Origin: Bartonella sp. HY328
Lineage (GTDB): Bacteria; Pseudomonadota; Alphaproteobacteria; Rhizobiales; Rhizobiaceae
Reading direction: 5' to 3'
Length of the DNA: 64,000 nucleotides
NCBI RefSeq assembly: GCF_025449335.1
Contig: NZ_CP104883.1
Span: forward strand, 2,534,501 to 2,598,500
Shown here: piece by piece, positions 39,032 through 48,337 of the stretch
Numbering within the stretch: position 1 is the first letter of the stretch
Layout of the letters: every line of letters begins with the position of its first letter
Notes under the pieces: generated by a model
What the model was told of the DNA's origin: nothing
Database searches by the model: none
What the model saw: only the letters and a program-made list of their open reading frames with translations
Translations under genes and position numbers: made by a program

Positions 39032-39439
39032 ATGGTAATTGATATTACCCCTTCACCGATTCGAAAAATTCAAACGAATAATCCTGCAACCTTGGCCCTT
39101 GGCATTAAAGGTTCACTGAGCGATGCGGATATTGAAAATCTCTATGGCCTTATAGAGGCTGAAGCATCATTAAATGAAACATTCAATATCATTATTATTT
39201 TTTACAGTAGTGATGAAGTTGAATGGGCAGCCCTGTTTAAATCCGATGTACTTTCGATGAACAAAGACCTACATGCAAAAGTCAATCATTGCGCTGTTGT
39301 TGGTGGCCCTAGCTACATGTCTTTTACAACTAAATTTTTAAGCCCATTTTTAGCACCCAATTTCCGGTGGTTTGCTGAAAGCAATATACAAGACGCATGG
39401 GACTTTGTTGACAGCCAGCCGATTGAGGAAGCAGAATAA
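39032..39439 (+). CDS. SpoIIAA-like (STAS/SEC14-type) protein
   Basis: The product has 135 residues and resembles the SpoIIAA-like family: an N-terminal strand-helix region with ALGIKGSLSDADIENLYGLI, a central IIIIFYSSDEVEW, and a C-terminal FRWFAESNIQDAWDFVDS, where family members usually have the FDxxExxxAxxW pattern. Function of the family is not settled. It is monocistronic. Confidence 0.78.
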   Translation: MVIDITPSPIRKIQTNNPATLALGIKGSLSDADIENLYGLIEAEASLNETFNIIIIFYSSDEVEWAALFKSDVLSMNKDLHAKVNHCAVVGGPSYMSFTTKFLSPFLAPNFRWFAESNIQDAWDFVDSQPIEEAE

Positions 39440-39461
39440 AAACGCGAAAACTCAGTAAAGC

Positions 39462-40217
39462 TTATATTTTACTGTCGATTATTTTTAGCAATTTTGCATA
39501 AAGGTATTCTTTCGCCTTTCCAATAGCTTGAGGAAGACTATCGCCTTTTGCTAAATTACAGCTAATCGCAGTAGATAAAGTGCAGCCCGTACCACGCATT
39601 TGTGCAACTAAACGTGGCTGGCAAAACTCAATGACGTCTTGCTTAGTAACGAGATAATCACACGCATTTATCCCATTAAGGTGGCCACCTTTTACCAATA
39701 CTGCTTTTGCACCCATAGCAATAAGGCTATTTGCTTGATCTATCGCCTTCCTATCGCATTTCACCATTTCTTCGCCTAGCAAATTGGCTAATTCACTAAT
39801 ATTGGGGGTTAAAAGATTAATATGCGGAAGAAGCTTAGATAGAATAGCATCTTTAAGATGATGCCTAGCCAATGAGCCACCCGAGCTTGCCACCAAAACT
39901 GGGTCATAAACAATAGGCTGATTGGGCATGTTCGCCAGCCGATTTGCTATTGTAGCAATATTTTCAACCGTTGCCACCATACCAATTTTAACCGCCCTAA
40001 TAACATTGGCCGTGTGCGCTGCCTCTATTTGCTGGGCAATAAGCAAAGGAGACATTGGTTCAACCGCCACAACACCTTGATGTGTTTGCGCTGTAACTGC
40101 GGTTATTGCCACCGATGATTTGCAAAAAAGGCTATTTGCCGTTTCAATATCGCGGACAATACCAGCACCACCAGAGGAATCACTTCCAGCAATAATCAGC
40201 ACATGGGGTAAAGTCAT
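39462..40217 (-). CDS. thiD: Hydroxymethylpyrimidine/phosphomethylpyrimidine kinase
   Basis: The product has 251 residues from the ATG at 40217, which overlaps the thiE stop as ATGA; an upstream GTG is less likely. Family features: IIAGSDSSGGAGIVRDIET, DPVLVASSG, LLTPNISELANLLGEE, VLVKGGHL and GTGCTLSTAIS with the catalytic Cys region. It phosphorylates HMP and HMP-P for joining with the thiazole. It is the last gene of the thi operon. Confidence 0.95.
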   Translation of the reverse strand: MTLPHVLIIAGSDSSGGAGIVRDIETANSLFCKSSVAITAVTAQTHQGVVAVEPMSPLLIAQQIEAAHTANVIRAVKIGMVATVENIATIANRLANMPNQPIVYDPVLVASSGGSLARHHLKDAILSKLLPHINLLTPNISELANLLGEEMVKCDRKAIDQANSLIAMGAKAVLVKGGHLNGINACDYLVTKQDVIEFCQPRLVAQMRGTGCTLSTAISCNLAKGDSLPQAIGKAKEYLYAKLLKIIDSKI

Positions 40218-40822
40218 ACCCGCCACTTCGCTGTTTCATCGAGCCATTCCTTGACACGCGCTTCGGGATCCGAATTTAAGGTAATATCAGTTACCACCGC
40301 AGCGCTATCACAACCTGCAGCGAAAACACCTTTTAGCCGATCTATATTTAAACCGCCAATAGCAACAAGTGGTAATTGCCCGATTATTTGTCGCCACCGA
40401 CTTAATTTTTCGAGCCCCTGCGGTGCCCACTTCATTTTTTTCAATATGGTTGGATAGATTGGACCCAAGGCAATATAATCTGGCTGTTGTGCAAGGGCAG
40501 TCGCAAGTTCTGCTTCATCATGGGTTGATAGCCCTAATTTTAAACCATGGCTGCGAATAGCGGCAATATTAGCAATGCTTAAATCTTCCTGCCCTAAGTG
40601 GACAAAATCGCATTTTTCCTCAATAGCCAATTGCCAATAATCATTAATAATCAATTGGCAATTATAGTTTTTGCAAATTGCCTTTGATCTTTGAATATGG
40701 TGACGAAGTACATCATCTGATTGATCTTTCATGCGCAATTGCACAAGTTTAATCCCTAAAGGGACAAGCCGTTCCAACCAATCAGCACTATCAAATATGG
40801 GATAAAATGGATCTAATCTCAT
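40214..40822 (-). CDS. thiE: Thiamine-phosphate synthase
   Basis: The 202-residue TIM-barrel enzyme has VQLRMKDQSDD near the N-terminus, CQLIINDYWQLAIEEKCDFV, HLGQEDL with pyrophosphate-site residues, and VAIGGLNIDRLKGVFAAG. It couples HMP-PP with the thiazole phosphate to give thiamine phosphate. Its start overlaps the thiG stop by four bases and its stop overlaps the thiD start, so translation is coupled through the operon. Confidence 0.95.
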   Translation of the reverse strand: MRLDPFYPIFDSADWLERLVPLGIKLVQLRMKDQSDDVLRHHIQRSKAICKNYNCQLIINDYWQLAIEEKCDFVHLGQEDLSIANIAAIRSHGLKLGLSTHDEAELATALAQQPDYIALGPIYPTILKKMKWAPQGLEKLSRWRQIIGQLPLVAIGGLNIDRLKGVFAAGCDSAAVVTDITLNSDPEARVKEWLDETAKWRV

Positions 40823-41592
40823 GAAAACACCGCCTGACCGATAACTGGAGTGGAGGGAGATGCAAAATCGCGTGGCTCTAAAAACTGTGCTTCAAAAGCT
40901 TGGCTTCCAGCTTCAATAGCGAGTTTAAACGCACGAGCCATTTTGACTGGATCACCAGCCTTGGCAACAGCCGTATTAAGCAGCACGGCATCGAATCCCA
41001 GTTCCATAACAATTGCGGCGTGAGACGGACGCCCAATTCCAGCATCCACAATAAGCGGAATATCCTTAAAATGCGCACGCATAGCCCGCAAACCATCGCA
41101 ATCACGCGGCCCCTTTGCCGAGCCTATTGGCGCACACCAAGGCATAAGCACCTCGCAACCAGCATCAAGCAGCTTTTCACCGACAATCAAATCATCTGTG
41201 GTATAGGGAAAAACCTTAAAACCATCGTCACCCAATATTTTTGCTGCTTCCACCAAAGCAAATACATTGGGCTGCAATGTGTCTTGATTGCCAATAACTT
41301 CAAGCTTAATCCAATCGGTTTTAAATAAATCACGCGCCATTTTGGCAGTAGTAACCGCTTCTTTAACAGAATAACAGCCTGCAGTATTTGGCAAAATTTT
41401 TACACCAAGATCACGAATTAACTGCCAAAATTGCCCGCCTTGATTGCCCCCTACAGTCTCGCGCCGCAATGATAGAGTTACAATATCCGTGTTGGATTGG
41501 CGAACAGCATCAGCCAATATTGCTGGTGAAGGATATTGAGCAGTGCCTAAAAGCAAACGCGAAGATATATTTTCATTATAAAGTTTTAGCAT
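40819..41592 (-). CDS. thiG: Thiazole synthase
   Basis: The 257-residue enzyme has SSRLLLGTAQYPSP, LPNTAGCYSVKEAV, the Schiff-base lysine in WIKLEVIG, and the phosphate-binding IVDAGIGRPSHA and VLLNTAVAKA. It forms the thiazole ring from deoxyxylulose phosphate, dehydroglycine and the sulfur on ThiS. It starts one base after the thiS stop. Confidence 0.96.
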   Translation of the reverse strand: MLKLYNENISSRLLLGTAQYPSPAILADAVRQSNTDIVTLSLRRETVGGNQGGQFWQLIRDLGVKILPNTAGCYSVKEAVTTAKMARDLFKTDWIKLEVIGNQDTLQPNVFALVEAAKILGDDGFKVFPYTTDDLIVGEKLLDAGCEVLMPWCAPIGSAKGPRDCDGLRAMRAHFKDIPLIVDAGIGRPSHAAIVMELGFDAVLLNTAVAKAGDPVKMARAFKLAIEAGSQAFEAQFLEPRDFASPSTPVIGQAVFS

Positions 41593-41593
41593 A

Positions 41594-41791
41594 TCAACCT
41601 CCTTGCATAGGACTTAAAATTTCAATGCGATCATTTTCTGTAATCAGGCATGAAGCGCGTTCATCAGCACTTACCAACTCACAATTTTGTGCAGTTGCAA
41701 GCCAATCACCTTCAAAACCTTGCTCAGTCAACAATTCGCTTAAAAACCGCGCTTTGGTTTTAACCTTGTTGCCATTAACAAAAACTTGCAT
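41594..41791 (-). CDS. thiS: Sulfur carrier protein ThiS
   Basis: The 65-residue ubiquitin-like protein starts at ATG 41791 with TTGGAGC at the right distance. It ends MQGG, the diglycine needed for thiocarboxylation. The frame extends four codons further upstream without support. It hands sulfur to ThiG. No thiF adenylase is in the window, so another E1-like enzyme elsewhere must activate it. Confidence 0.94.
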   Translation of the reverse strand: MQVFVNGNKVKTKARFLSELLTEQGFEGDWLATAQNCELVSADERASCLITENDRIEILSPMQGG

Positions 41792-41855
41792 AATTTGCTC
41801 CAATTATAGTGACGTGACCCATGTTCTAAACAAGGGCTGTGAATGCCCAAAACAC

Positions 41856-42818
41856 TCAATCAAGACATAGCCTATCGGTAACGCGACGCGCCATTTCTGG
41901 TGATAATAAAAATCCATGACGATAAAAGCCATTTATATAAAAATGGCGGTTGCCTTCTTGGCTTATTCGCGGAAAATTATCAGCATAGGCTGGACGCACA
42001 CCAACACCTGTTTCAATAATTTCGCTTTCAGCAAAAGCAGGATGTAATGTATAGGCGGCGTTTAACAACTCCATCATTGAACGCGCACTAATTGGCCCAT
42101 CATAATCACTCTCAATCATGGTGGCACCAATCATGAATGTATTATTACTGCGTGGCACAATATAAAGGGGAATACGTGGATGCAAAAGTCGAACGGGCCG
42201 TTTTAAATGAACATCAGGGCAACGTATAAGTAGCATTTCACCACGAACACCGCGCAGATCCTTATCAACACCCATGCGTGCAATGCCAGTTGCATCAATA
42301 ATCACGTCATAAGTTTTGGTTTCTTCTTCGCTTTCTAAAGGTGCAATAAAGGCAACGCCGCCTTGCTTTAATTTGTCTTGCAGTCCTTGCAATGCTTTGC
42401 GCGGATCAATGTCTGCTTCATTGGCAAAAAACAACCCTTTTTTAAAGCGACCGGCAAGATCGTCTTCAAGCTCAGCGATCTCTTTTTCACCCACCCAAAC
42501 ATGACTACTTGTCCGCTGCGCAAAACGATTAAGTTCGCTATGATCACGCTCTGGCGTTAAAACTAAAGTGCCATTATGCTGAACCAAATCGGGCAAATTT
42601 TCTGCCCACCAATTCATCGCTTGCCGCCCCAAATCTTCAACAATTTGTTCCGCGCTTTCACGCTCACAAAAAGGTGCAAGCATACCACCGGCGTACCAAC
42701 TTGCTGCATGAGCAAAACTATCAAGAGGCGCAGAGATCGTAATATTGGCGCCTTTTAAAAATAGTTGATAAGCAACAACCAAACCGCCAACACCTGCCCC
42801 TTTAACCAGGATTTTCAT
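41856..42818 (-). CDS. thiO: Glycine oxidase ThiO
   Basis: The product has 320 residues from ATG 42818, behind GGAAGGA; five upstream codons are rejected. FAD-binding motif VKGAGVGGLVVAYQLFLKGA at the start, ASWYAGGMLAPFCERES typical of ThiO, and the C-terminal YINGFYRHGFLLSPEMA contact. It oxidises glycine to dehydroglycine, the ThiG substrate. ThiO rather than ThiH means the pathway is oxygen-dependent. First gene after the TPP riboswitch. Confidence 0.93.
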   Translation of the reverse strand: MKILVKGAGVGGLVVAYQLFLKGANITISAPLDSFAHAASWYAGGMLAPFCERESAEQIVEDLGRQAMNWWAENLPDLVQHNGTLVLTPERDHSELNRFAQRTSSHVWVGEKEIAELEDDLAGRFKKGLFFANEADIDPRKALQGLQDKLKQGGVAFIAPLESEEETKTYDVIIDATGIARMGVDKDLRGVRGEMLLIRCPDVHLKRPVRLLHPRIPLYIVPRSNNTFMIGATMIESDYDGPISARSMMELLNAAYTLHPAFAESEIIETGVGVRPAYADNFPRISQEGNRHFYINGFYRHGFLLSPEMARRVTDRLCLD

Positions 42819-42960
42819 ATTTTTTCCTTCCAACTCTTAAACCATTTATAACTTAGTGAAACAATGGCGCCATAAATACATCACCCATGCAATGATGACA
42901 GAACGAAGGACAAAAATGGATTTGGAATCAATATATTTTAAAGAGCAAAAGCTCATTCTA

Positions 42961-43053
42961 CCATCCCTCCGCCAGCATAATCTGGATCAGGTTCTATGGG
43001 TCATTGCGCCGTAAAAACTAGCAATATCTCAGCCCCTTGTCAGGACTCCCCAG
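42961..43053 (-). promoter_or_regulatory. TPP riboswitch (THI element)
   Basis: On the minus strand the conserved aptamer runs GGGGAGTCCTGACAAGGGGC then CTGAGA, followed after a variable arm by GACCC, GAACCTGATC, and TTATGCTGGCGGAGGGA. These are the pyrimidine- and pyrophosphate-sensing helices. It lies 142 bases before thiO. A short GAGC-TTTT-GCTC hairpin with a few Ts follows at 42942-42957 and may belong to the expression platform, though it is weak. It should lower thi operon expression when TPP is plentiful. Confidence 0.96.
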
Positions 43054-43116
43054 GTGAAATCATTTAGCTAATATTTATAGTATTTTTTACAACAGTCAAG
43101 CTATAGAAAACTAGCT

Positions 43117-43500
43117 CTAGCGGCGTTCTTCGGGTGCAGGCGCGGGTAAAAACGCCATTAAACAAAAAAACAACCAACCAAAAATCATTGTCATACCACC
43201 AATAGGAGCCGCATAAGAAAATAAGCGAATCCCCCACGTTTGACTAAAGAGTAAATCACCAACAAAAAGCAATGCGCCAATCATAATCAAAGCACCGCTA
43301 AGACGCGTGAACATTGACCTTTTATCAGCAAGCGCCAATGCGACTAATAAAATGCCATGACCAAGCAAAATAGGTGCAATTGCTCCATAATTATTTTGTG
43401 AAACATGTATATGAGCCGCGGCAGCATAAGATGCAATGCCGCCTGCCCCAAAAAGACCACCGGTGAAACAAAACACCCGATTTGAAACGCGTTTCATCAT
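43117..43500 (-). CDS. DUF423 family membrane protein
   Basis: The 127-residue protein has four transmembrane helices, with GLFGAGGIASYAAAAHI near the N-terminus and the family-typical LFVGDLLFSQTWG and APIGGMTMIFGWLFFCLMAF. Function unknown. Its ATG overlaps the stop of the aminotransferase gene by four bases, so it is translated from the same message. Confidence 0.85.
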   Translation of the reverse strand: MMKRVSNRVFCFTGGLFGAGGIASYAAAAHIHVSQNNYGAIAPILLGHGILLVALALADKRSMFTRLSGALIMIGALLFVGDLLFSQTWGIRLFSYAAPIGGMTMIFGWLFFCLMAFLPAPAPEERR

Positions 43501-44618
43501 GCGAGTTCACCTTCTTTTTCACTTGCAATAATCGCTGGCCTTAAGGCCTCTTCAAAAATATCAATAATATGATCGGGCGCTGTACTTACCCTGATCAAGT
43601 GATCTAACCCGCTTGCTGCGGGCTTACGAATAAAAACACCACGTCGTTGTAACTGAAGCAAAAGGCTTTGCGCAAACATAGGCCCCCTTTGGCAATCCAT
43701 AGCTATAAAGTTGGTAGCAGAAACCAAAGGAATAAAACCACATTCAATGGCAATGGTGGCTAAACGATGACGTGACGCAATAATTTTAGTGACAGATTTT
43801 TGTAAATAATCTTGATTTTGCAAAGCTGCTAATGCTGCCTTTTGTGTCAAAATAGATAAAGAAAAATGATCCCGTATCCTATCAAAGCCACTCATTAAAT
43901 GTTTATCACCTATAACATAACCGAACCGCATACCAGCCAGACCATAGGCTTTAGAAAAAGTCCGCACACGTAAAACATTAGGGCGCAGCGGTAGCAAAGA
44001 TGGTAATGTGCCTTCGGGCGCCGTTTCACCATAGGCTTCATCAAGCACTAATAATATGTTTTCAGGAAGGACATCTATAAAATTTTCAAGCCCCCCCCTC
44101 TCATGCCAAGATCCAAGCGGATTATCGGGATTAGCAAGATAGACAATTTTTGCGTGATGTGTTTTGGCCGCTTCTAACAATCCTTGCAAGTCAGAGCGAT
44201 AGTCACAATAAGGAACCGAAATAATTTCGCCGCCATAGGCCGTCACATGATAATTGAAGGTTGGATAACCTCCAAGACAATTAATAACCTTATCGCCCTT
44301 TCCAACAAACTGGCGTACAATGAGCCCCAAAAGCGTATCTGCGCCCGCATCGACAGCAATATTGTCCATTTCAATATTGTAAAAATTTGCTAATGCCTGC
44401 CGAATTTCAAAATTTGTCGGATCACCATAATGCCAAACGTCATTGATACTGGCTTTTACGGCCGCTAATACTGATGGAGCTGGACCAAATGCGCTTTCAT
44501 TAGCACCAATACGCGCTAAAAAACCATAGCCAATTTGCCGCTCTAATGTTTCCGGCCCGACAAAAGGAACGTCATGCGGAATATTATCAATGTGTGGCAA
44601 TAGCTTTGGATAGGACAT
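43497..44618 (-). CDS. PLP-dependent aminotransferase, HisC-like
   Basis: The 373-residue fold-type I enzyme has DAGADTLLGLIVRQF, YLANPDNPLGSWHERG, the acidic PLP contact LVLDEAYGE and the PLP lysine in RTFSKAYGLAGMRFGYVIG. It is closest to histidinol-phosphate or aromatic aminotransferases; no other his genes are nearby, so the substrate is open. Forms a two-gene unit with the DUF423 gene. Confidence 0.87.
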   Translation of the reverse strand: MSYPKLLPHIDNIPHDVPFVGPETLERQIGYGFLARIGANESAFGPAPSVLAAVKASINDVWHYGDPTNFEIRQALANFYNIEMDNIAVDAGADTLLGLIVRQFVGKGDKVINCLGGYPTFNYHVTAYGGEIISVPYCDYRSDLQGLLEAAKTHHAKIVYLANPDNPLGSWHERGGLENFIDVLPENILLVLDEAYGETAPEGTLPSLLPLRPNVLRVRTFSKAYGLAGMRFGYVIGDKHLMSGFDRIRDHFSLSILTQKAALAALQNQDYLQKSVTKIIASRHRLATIAIECGFIPLVSATNFIAMDCQRGPMFAQSLLLQLQRRGVFIRKPAASGLDHLIRVSTAPDHIIDIFEEALRPAIIASEKEGELA

Positions 44619-44875
44619 ATCGGTAATAACCCATTATAAACGATCTTCAATCATTAGCATGAAGATCGATTTTAACAAGCGATATCGACTTCACTTCTGC
44701 TTTATCAAATACATAAAGAGTTTATAATGAAAGATATATTTACAATATCTCGTCAAAATAAAAAATTCTTTGTGCGCTAAAAGCCAGACCTCGGTTATTT
44801 AAGCTAAACTAAGCCATACAATACGGAAATTTAATGCCAGCTAAATAGCAGTTGCAACAAACAAAAAAAATAATA
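44619..44875. other. Intergenic region, nothing recognised
   Basis: This lies between the aminotransferase start and the first porin terminator. AT-rich, no ORF or repeat seen. Confidence 0.4.
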
Positions 44876-44902
44876 AAAACCCGGCAGCAGAGCTACCGGG
44901 TT
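44876..44902 (-). terminator. Terminator of the downstream porin gene
   Basis: On the minus strand AACCCGGTAGC pairs with GCTGCCGGGTT (one mismatch) around TCT and ends in Ts. An identical hairpin follows the other porin at 46997-47021. Confidence 0.9.
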
Positions 44903-44928
44903 AATTTTAAACCAATCCTAAGATAGGA

Positions 44929-46218
44929 TTAGAATGAACGCTGAAGGCGAACCATACCTTGGAAGGCATCTTGACCCTTCATGCTATCACGAAGACCTGA
45001 GTAAACAGTACCGTCAATAACACTTGAATTGAAGCCGTAGTTATTATTCCACTTAACATATGTAAGTTCAGGAGTGATTGTCAAACCAGGAACAAGTGTA
45101 TGTGATACGTTTATAGACGCAGCTAAAGTACGCGCATCATCATATGATACTTGATAGTTAAAGCTGGTATTTGGTGTGAACTTATATGTACCACCAGTCC
45201 AGACAGCCCAGTCACCACCCCAATCACCATAAATGGAATTGATTTGACGATAAACACCAATTGTTCTAGATGTAAGAACATTTTGAGCATTGTAATAGCT
45301 ACGAACGCCATCTACGCCATATGAACCATCTGCAACATAATAGTCATCCATCGACTTATAGCCGCCCATCACCCAAACAGACAATTGATCAGTAACATTA
45401 ATGTCTGCACGGATTTTACCAGCCCACTCTTCATTACGGGCATCATAAGCAGCAACGGCCGAAAGTGACCCCCAACCTTGAGCAAATTTTAAACCACCAA
45501 TAACATGCGGCGCATAATCATCGATCTGCTGCCCCAATACTTTTCCGTCTGCACGGATAGTATAGCCACCATTGGCAAGATAATCACGATGATAGCGGTT
45601 ACCGTAATCATCTCCATCTTCATTACCTTGCTCAACACCCAAGATAGCGGAGAACCCATTACCTGCATTGAATGTATAGCTAATAACGTTTGTACGTGCA
45701 AATTCCATTGGATTAGCAACATCATCATTCAACACGCGACCGTAATAACCTGTCCAATGATTAAATATTGATTCGTCCATACCTACGCGAAGACCACCAA
45801 GCTCGATATAAGCAAAGCGAAGTTGTGTCTGGTCTTTAGCGTTGCTATATTCTGCGCCACCCTGCCATTGTGAGCGAAGCTCTACAAATGTGCGAAGTGT
45901 ACCAAGCTCAGTCTCTGAAGCTGTATGGAAACGAAGAGTTGCACGTGTGCGCCATGCATAAGTGTCACGATCAATTTGATTACGTGTACGAGCTTTAACG
46001 TTGTCGCCACCTGCGATGTCGGCGCGAACATAACCTGAAATGCGCATGCAAGTTTCTGTACCAGGAATGTAATAGTAACCTGCGCCATAAGCGTCGCAAA
46101 CGCGTACATATTCTACTGGTTCTGGATCTGCATAAGTTACAACTGCATCAGCTGCTTTTGCACCAGATACTGCAACAAGTGCTGCAGCTGAGCCAAGAAG
46201 AAGACTCTTAATGTTCAT
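44929..46218 (-). CDS. Omp2-type porin, copy 1
   Basis: The product has 429 residues from ATG 46218. Signal peptide (MNIKSLLLGSAAALVAVSGA, cut near AKAAD), then EPVEYVRVCDAYGAGYYYIP and TETCMRISGYVRADI, which are diagnostic of Brucella Omp2a/2b-type porins of the Porin_2 family. It ends VRLQRSF with the terminal Phe used for outer-membrane insertion. It should form a trimeric 16-stranded barrel for small solutes. It differs from copy 2 mainly in surface-loop-like segments around residues 200-230 and 310-330. Confidence 0.95.
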   Translation of the reverse strand: MNIKSLLLGSAAALVAVSGAKAADAVVTYADPEPVEYVRVCDAYGAGYYYIPGTETCMRISGYVRADIAGGDNVKARTRNQIDRDTYAWRTRATLRFHTASETELGTLRTFVELRSQWQGGAEYSNAKDQTQLRFAYIELGGLRVGMDESIFNHWTGYYGRVLNDDVANPMEFARTNVISYTFNAGNGFSAILGVEQGNEDGDDYGNRYHRDYLANGGYTIRADGKVLGQQIDDYAPHVIGGLKFAQGWGSLSAVAAYDARNEEWAGKIRADINVTDQLSVWVMGGYKSMDDYYVADGSYGVDGVRSYYNAQNVLTSRTIGVYRQINSIYGDWGGDWAVWTGGTYKFTPNTSFNYQVSYDDARTLAASINVSHTLVPGLTITPELTYVKWNNNYGFNSSVIDGTVYSGLRDSMKGQDAFQGMVRLQRSF

Positions 46219-46996
46219 AGTATGACCTCCAGTCAAAGTTTTAAATAGGTCGGGGCAATTTAGAATTATGAGAGTAAGCTCCCGATCCCCTTAACCGAAA
46301 AAGTCGCCCCAAAGCGCTCCTTCTTCTTTCGACAGCTATACAGCTTAGCTTTTTACCACACAACCGCTAATTGATATTTGGAACCATTGTTAAATCAGTA
46401 AAATCCACGCTGTTGCAGAATAGTCACATTCCTTATACTCGGACCAAAGATCGTTTCGCTAATTTATAGTTATACCGCTCTAAAGCAGCAGATTTTGCAA
46501 TCCAAAGCTCAACCAGCACGATTAAAGCAATTTCACCTGACATATTCTTATAGTTTAATAGATTTGTGCTAAAGAGACATACTCTATCCTTGTAAAGTAA
46601 TAAAGCCAATCGGTAAAAGAGGAATTTTTTTACGAAAACATATTTGGAATAGAACTACAATCTACATCTAAAACTTCGAGTATCGGAGCTTCAATGTTGG
46701 AAATGGCGGCGCATCTCATATAATAAAGGAAATTATGATCGGCCTAAGGACGCATAACATTAAGCGAGTATGCAAGACAGCAGACGCAAGTTGCATGCTA
46801 TCCTATTCTAGGCTTCATAAACGGCGCGCCATAAAACTATCTTTTAACTTTCAAAAAAATAAAAATATTTAAAAAAAAGGTCTTATACCATGAACATTCA
46901 AATATTATTATTTTAGATCATTTTTCTAGCAGCACCATAAGCCATAGCCTATTTTTTCTAACCAAGTCACTTAAATTAATAGGCACACATACAAAA
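46219..46996. promoter_or_regulatory. Leader and promoter region of porin copy 1
   Basis: The first 200 or so bases upstream of 46218 match the leader of copy 2 in many blocks, for example CCTCCAGTCAAAGTTT at the start and CGATCCCCTTAA further out. TGTTGCAGAATAGTCACA at 46411-46428 is the counterpart of 48530-48547. Each lies exactly 193 bases from its start codon, which suggests a promoter or activator site with a long 5' leader. The remaining part to 46996 shows no gene. Confidence 0.6.
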
Positions 46997-47021
46997 AACC
47001 CGGCAGCAGAGCTACCGGGTT
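46997..47021 (-). terminator. Terminator of porin copy 2
   Basis: Same hairpin as 44876-44902, AACCCGGTAGC with GCTGCCGGGTT on the minus strand followed by Ts. The identical stretch extends to the stop codon, so it was duplicated with the gene. Confidence 0.9.
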
Positions 47022-47047
47022 AATTTTAAACTAATCCTAAGATAGGA

Positions 47048-48337
47048 TTAGAATGAACGCTGAAGACGAACCATACCTTGGAATGCGTCTTGACCTTTAA
47101 GGCTATCACGTACGCCGTATGATACCAATTCACCAGAATTGCTATAAAGTGCTTTATAACCGTAGTTATTGTCCCACTTGATGTATGAAAGTTCAGGAGT
47201 AATTGTCAAACCTGGAACGATCTGGTGAGAAATATTGATTGACGCTGCAAATGTACGGCTATCATCATAAGCTGCTTGATAGTTGAAGCTTGTGTTTGGT
47301 GTAAAGCGATATTTACCGCCAGTCCAAACAGCCCAATGACCACCCCAGTCACCATAAGTTGATGTAACAGCGCGACGAACGATAATACGATCTTGACCGT
47401 CTACAAGCCAATATGCCTGACCGCCTTCAACATAGCTATAGTCATTATAGTAATCGTCCATTGACTTATAGCCACCCATTACCCAAACAGAGAACTGATC
47501 GGTAACATTGATGTCAGCGCGAACTTTACCAGCCCACTCTTCGTTGCGTGCATCATAAGCTGCAACAGCTGAGAGTGAACCCCAACCCTGAGCAAATTTC
47601 AAACCACCAATAACATGTGGAGCATAATCATCAATCTGACCACCGAATGAACGAACACTTTCATAAGGATTCAAACCAGCATAACCAGCGGCGTTATAGT
47701 AACGGCTATAACGGATACCTGATGAATCGTTATCATCTTCATTACCCTGTTCAACACCAATGATAGCTGAGAAGCCATTACCTGCATTGAATGTATAGCT
47801 GATTACGTTTGTACGATTATATGCTTTAGGTGTCAAAACATCATCATTGATAACACTACCGAAGTAACCTGTCCAATGATTGAAGATTGATTCATCCATA
47901 CCTACGCGAAGACCACCAAGCTCGATGTAAGCAAAACGAAGCTGAGTTTTATCAGCTGCATCACCATATTCTGCGCCACCTGACCATTGTGAGCGAAGCT
48001 CTACGAATGTACGAAGTGTGCCAAGCTCAGTTTCTGAAGCTGTATGGAAACGAAGAGTTGCACGTGTGCGCCATGCATATGTATCACGATCAATACCGAA
48101 TACATCACGAGCATAAACGTTGTCGCCGCCTTTAATGTCAGCGCGTACATAACCAGAAATGCGCATGCAAGTTTCTGTACCAGGAATGTAATAGTAGCCT
48201 GCGCCATAAGCGTCGCAAACGCGTACATATTCTACTGGCTCTGGATCAGCATAAGTTACAACTGCATCAGCTGCTTTTGCGCCAGATACTGCAACAAGTG
48301 CTGCAGCGGAGCCGAGAAGAAGGCTCTTAATGTTCAT
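47048..48337 (-). CDS. Omp2-type porin, copy 2
   Basis: The product has 429 residues from ATG 48337, although the frame is open 50 codons upstream through the conserved leader, where translation is unlikely. Signal peptide and first 70 residues are almost identical to copy 1, as are the barrel segments (LRVGMDESIFNHWTGY, PHVIGGLKFAQGWGSL, VWVMGGYKSMDDYY) and the end VRLQRSF. Divergence is confined to stretches likely to be surface loops. The two copies have equal length and orientation, unlike the opposed omp2a/omp2b pair of Brucella. Confidence 0.95.
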   Translation of the reverse strand: MNIKSLLLGSAAALVAVSGAKAADAVVTYADPEPVEYVRVCDAYGAGYYYIPGTETCMRISGYVRADIKGGDNVYARDVFGIDRDTYAWRTRATLRFHTASETELGTLRTFVELRSQWSGGAEYGDAADKTQLRFAYIELGGLRVGMDESIFNHWTGYFGSVINDDVLTPKAYNRTNVISYTFNAGNGFSAIIGVEQGNEDDNDSSGIRYSRYYNAAGYAGLNPYESVRSFGGQIDDYAPHVIGGLKFAQGWGSLSAVAAYDARNEEWAGKVRADINVTDQFSVWVMGGYKSMDDYYNDYSYVEGGQAYWLVDGQDRIIVRRAVTSTYGDWGGHWAVWTGGKYRFTPNTSFNYQAAYDDSRTFAASINISHQIVPGLTITPELSYIKWDNNYGYKALYSNSGELVSYGVRDSLKGQDAFQGMVRLQRSF

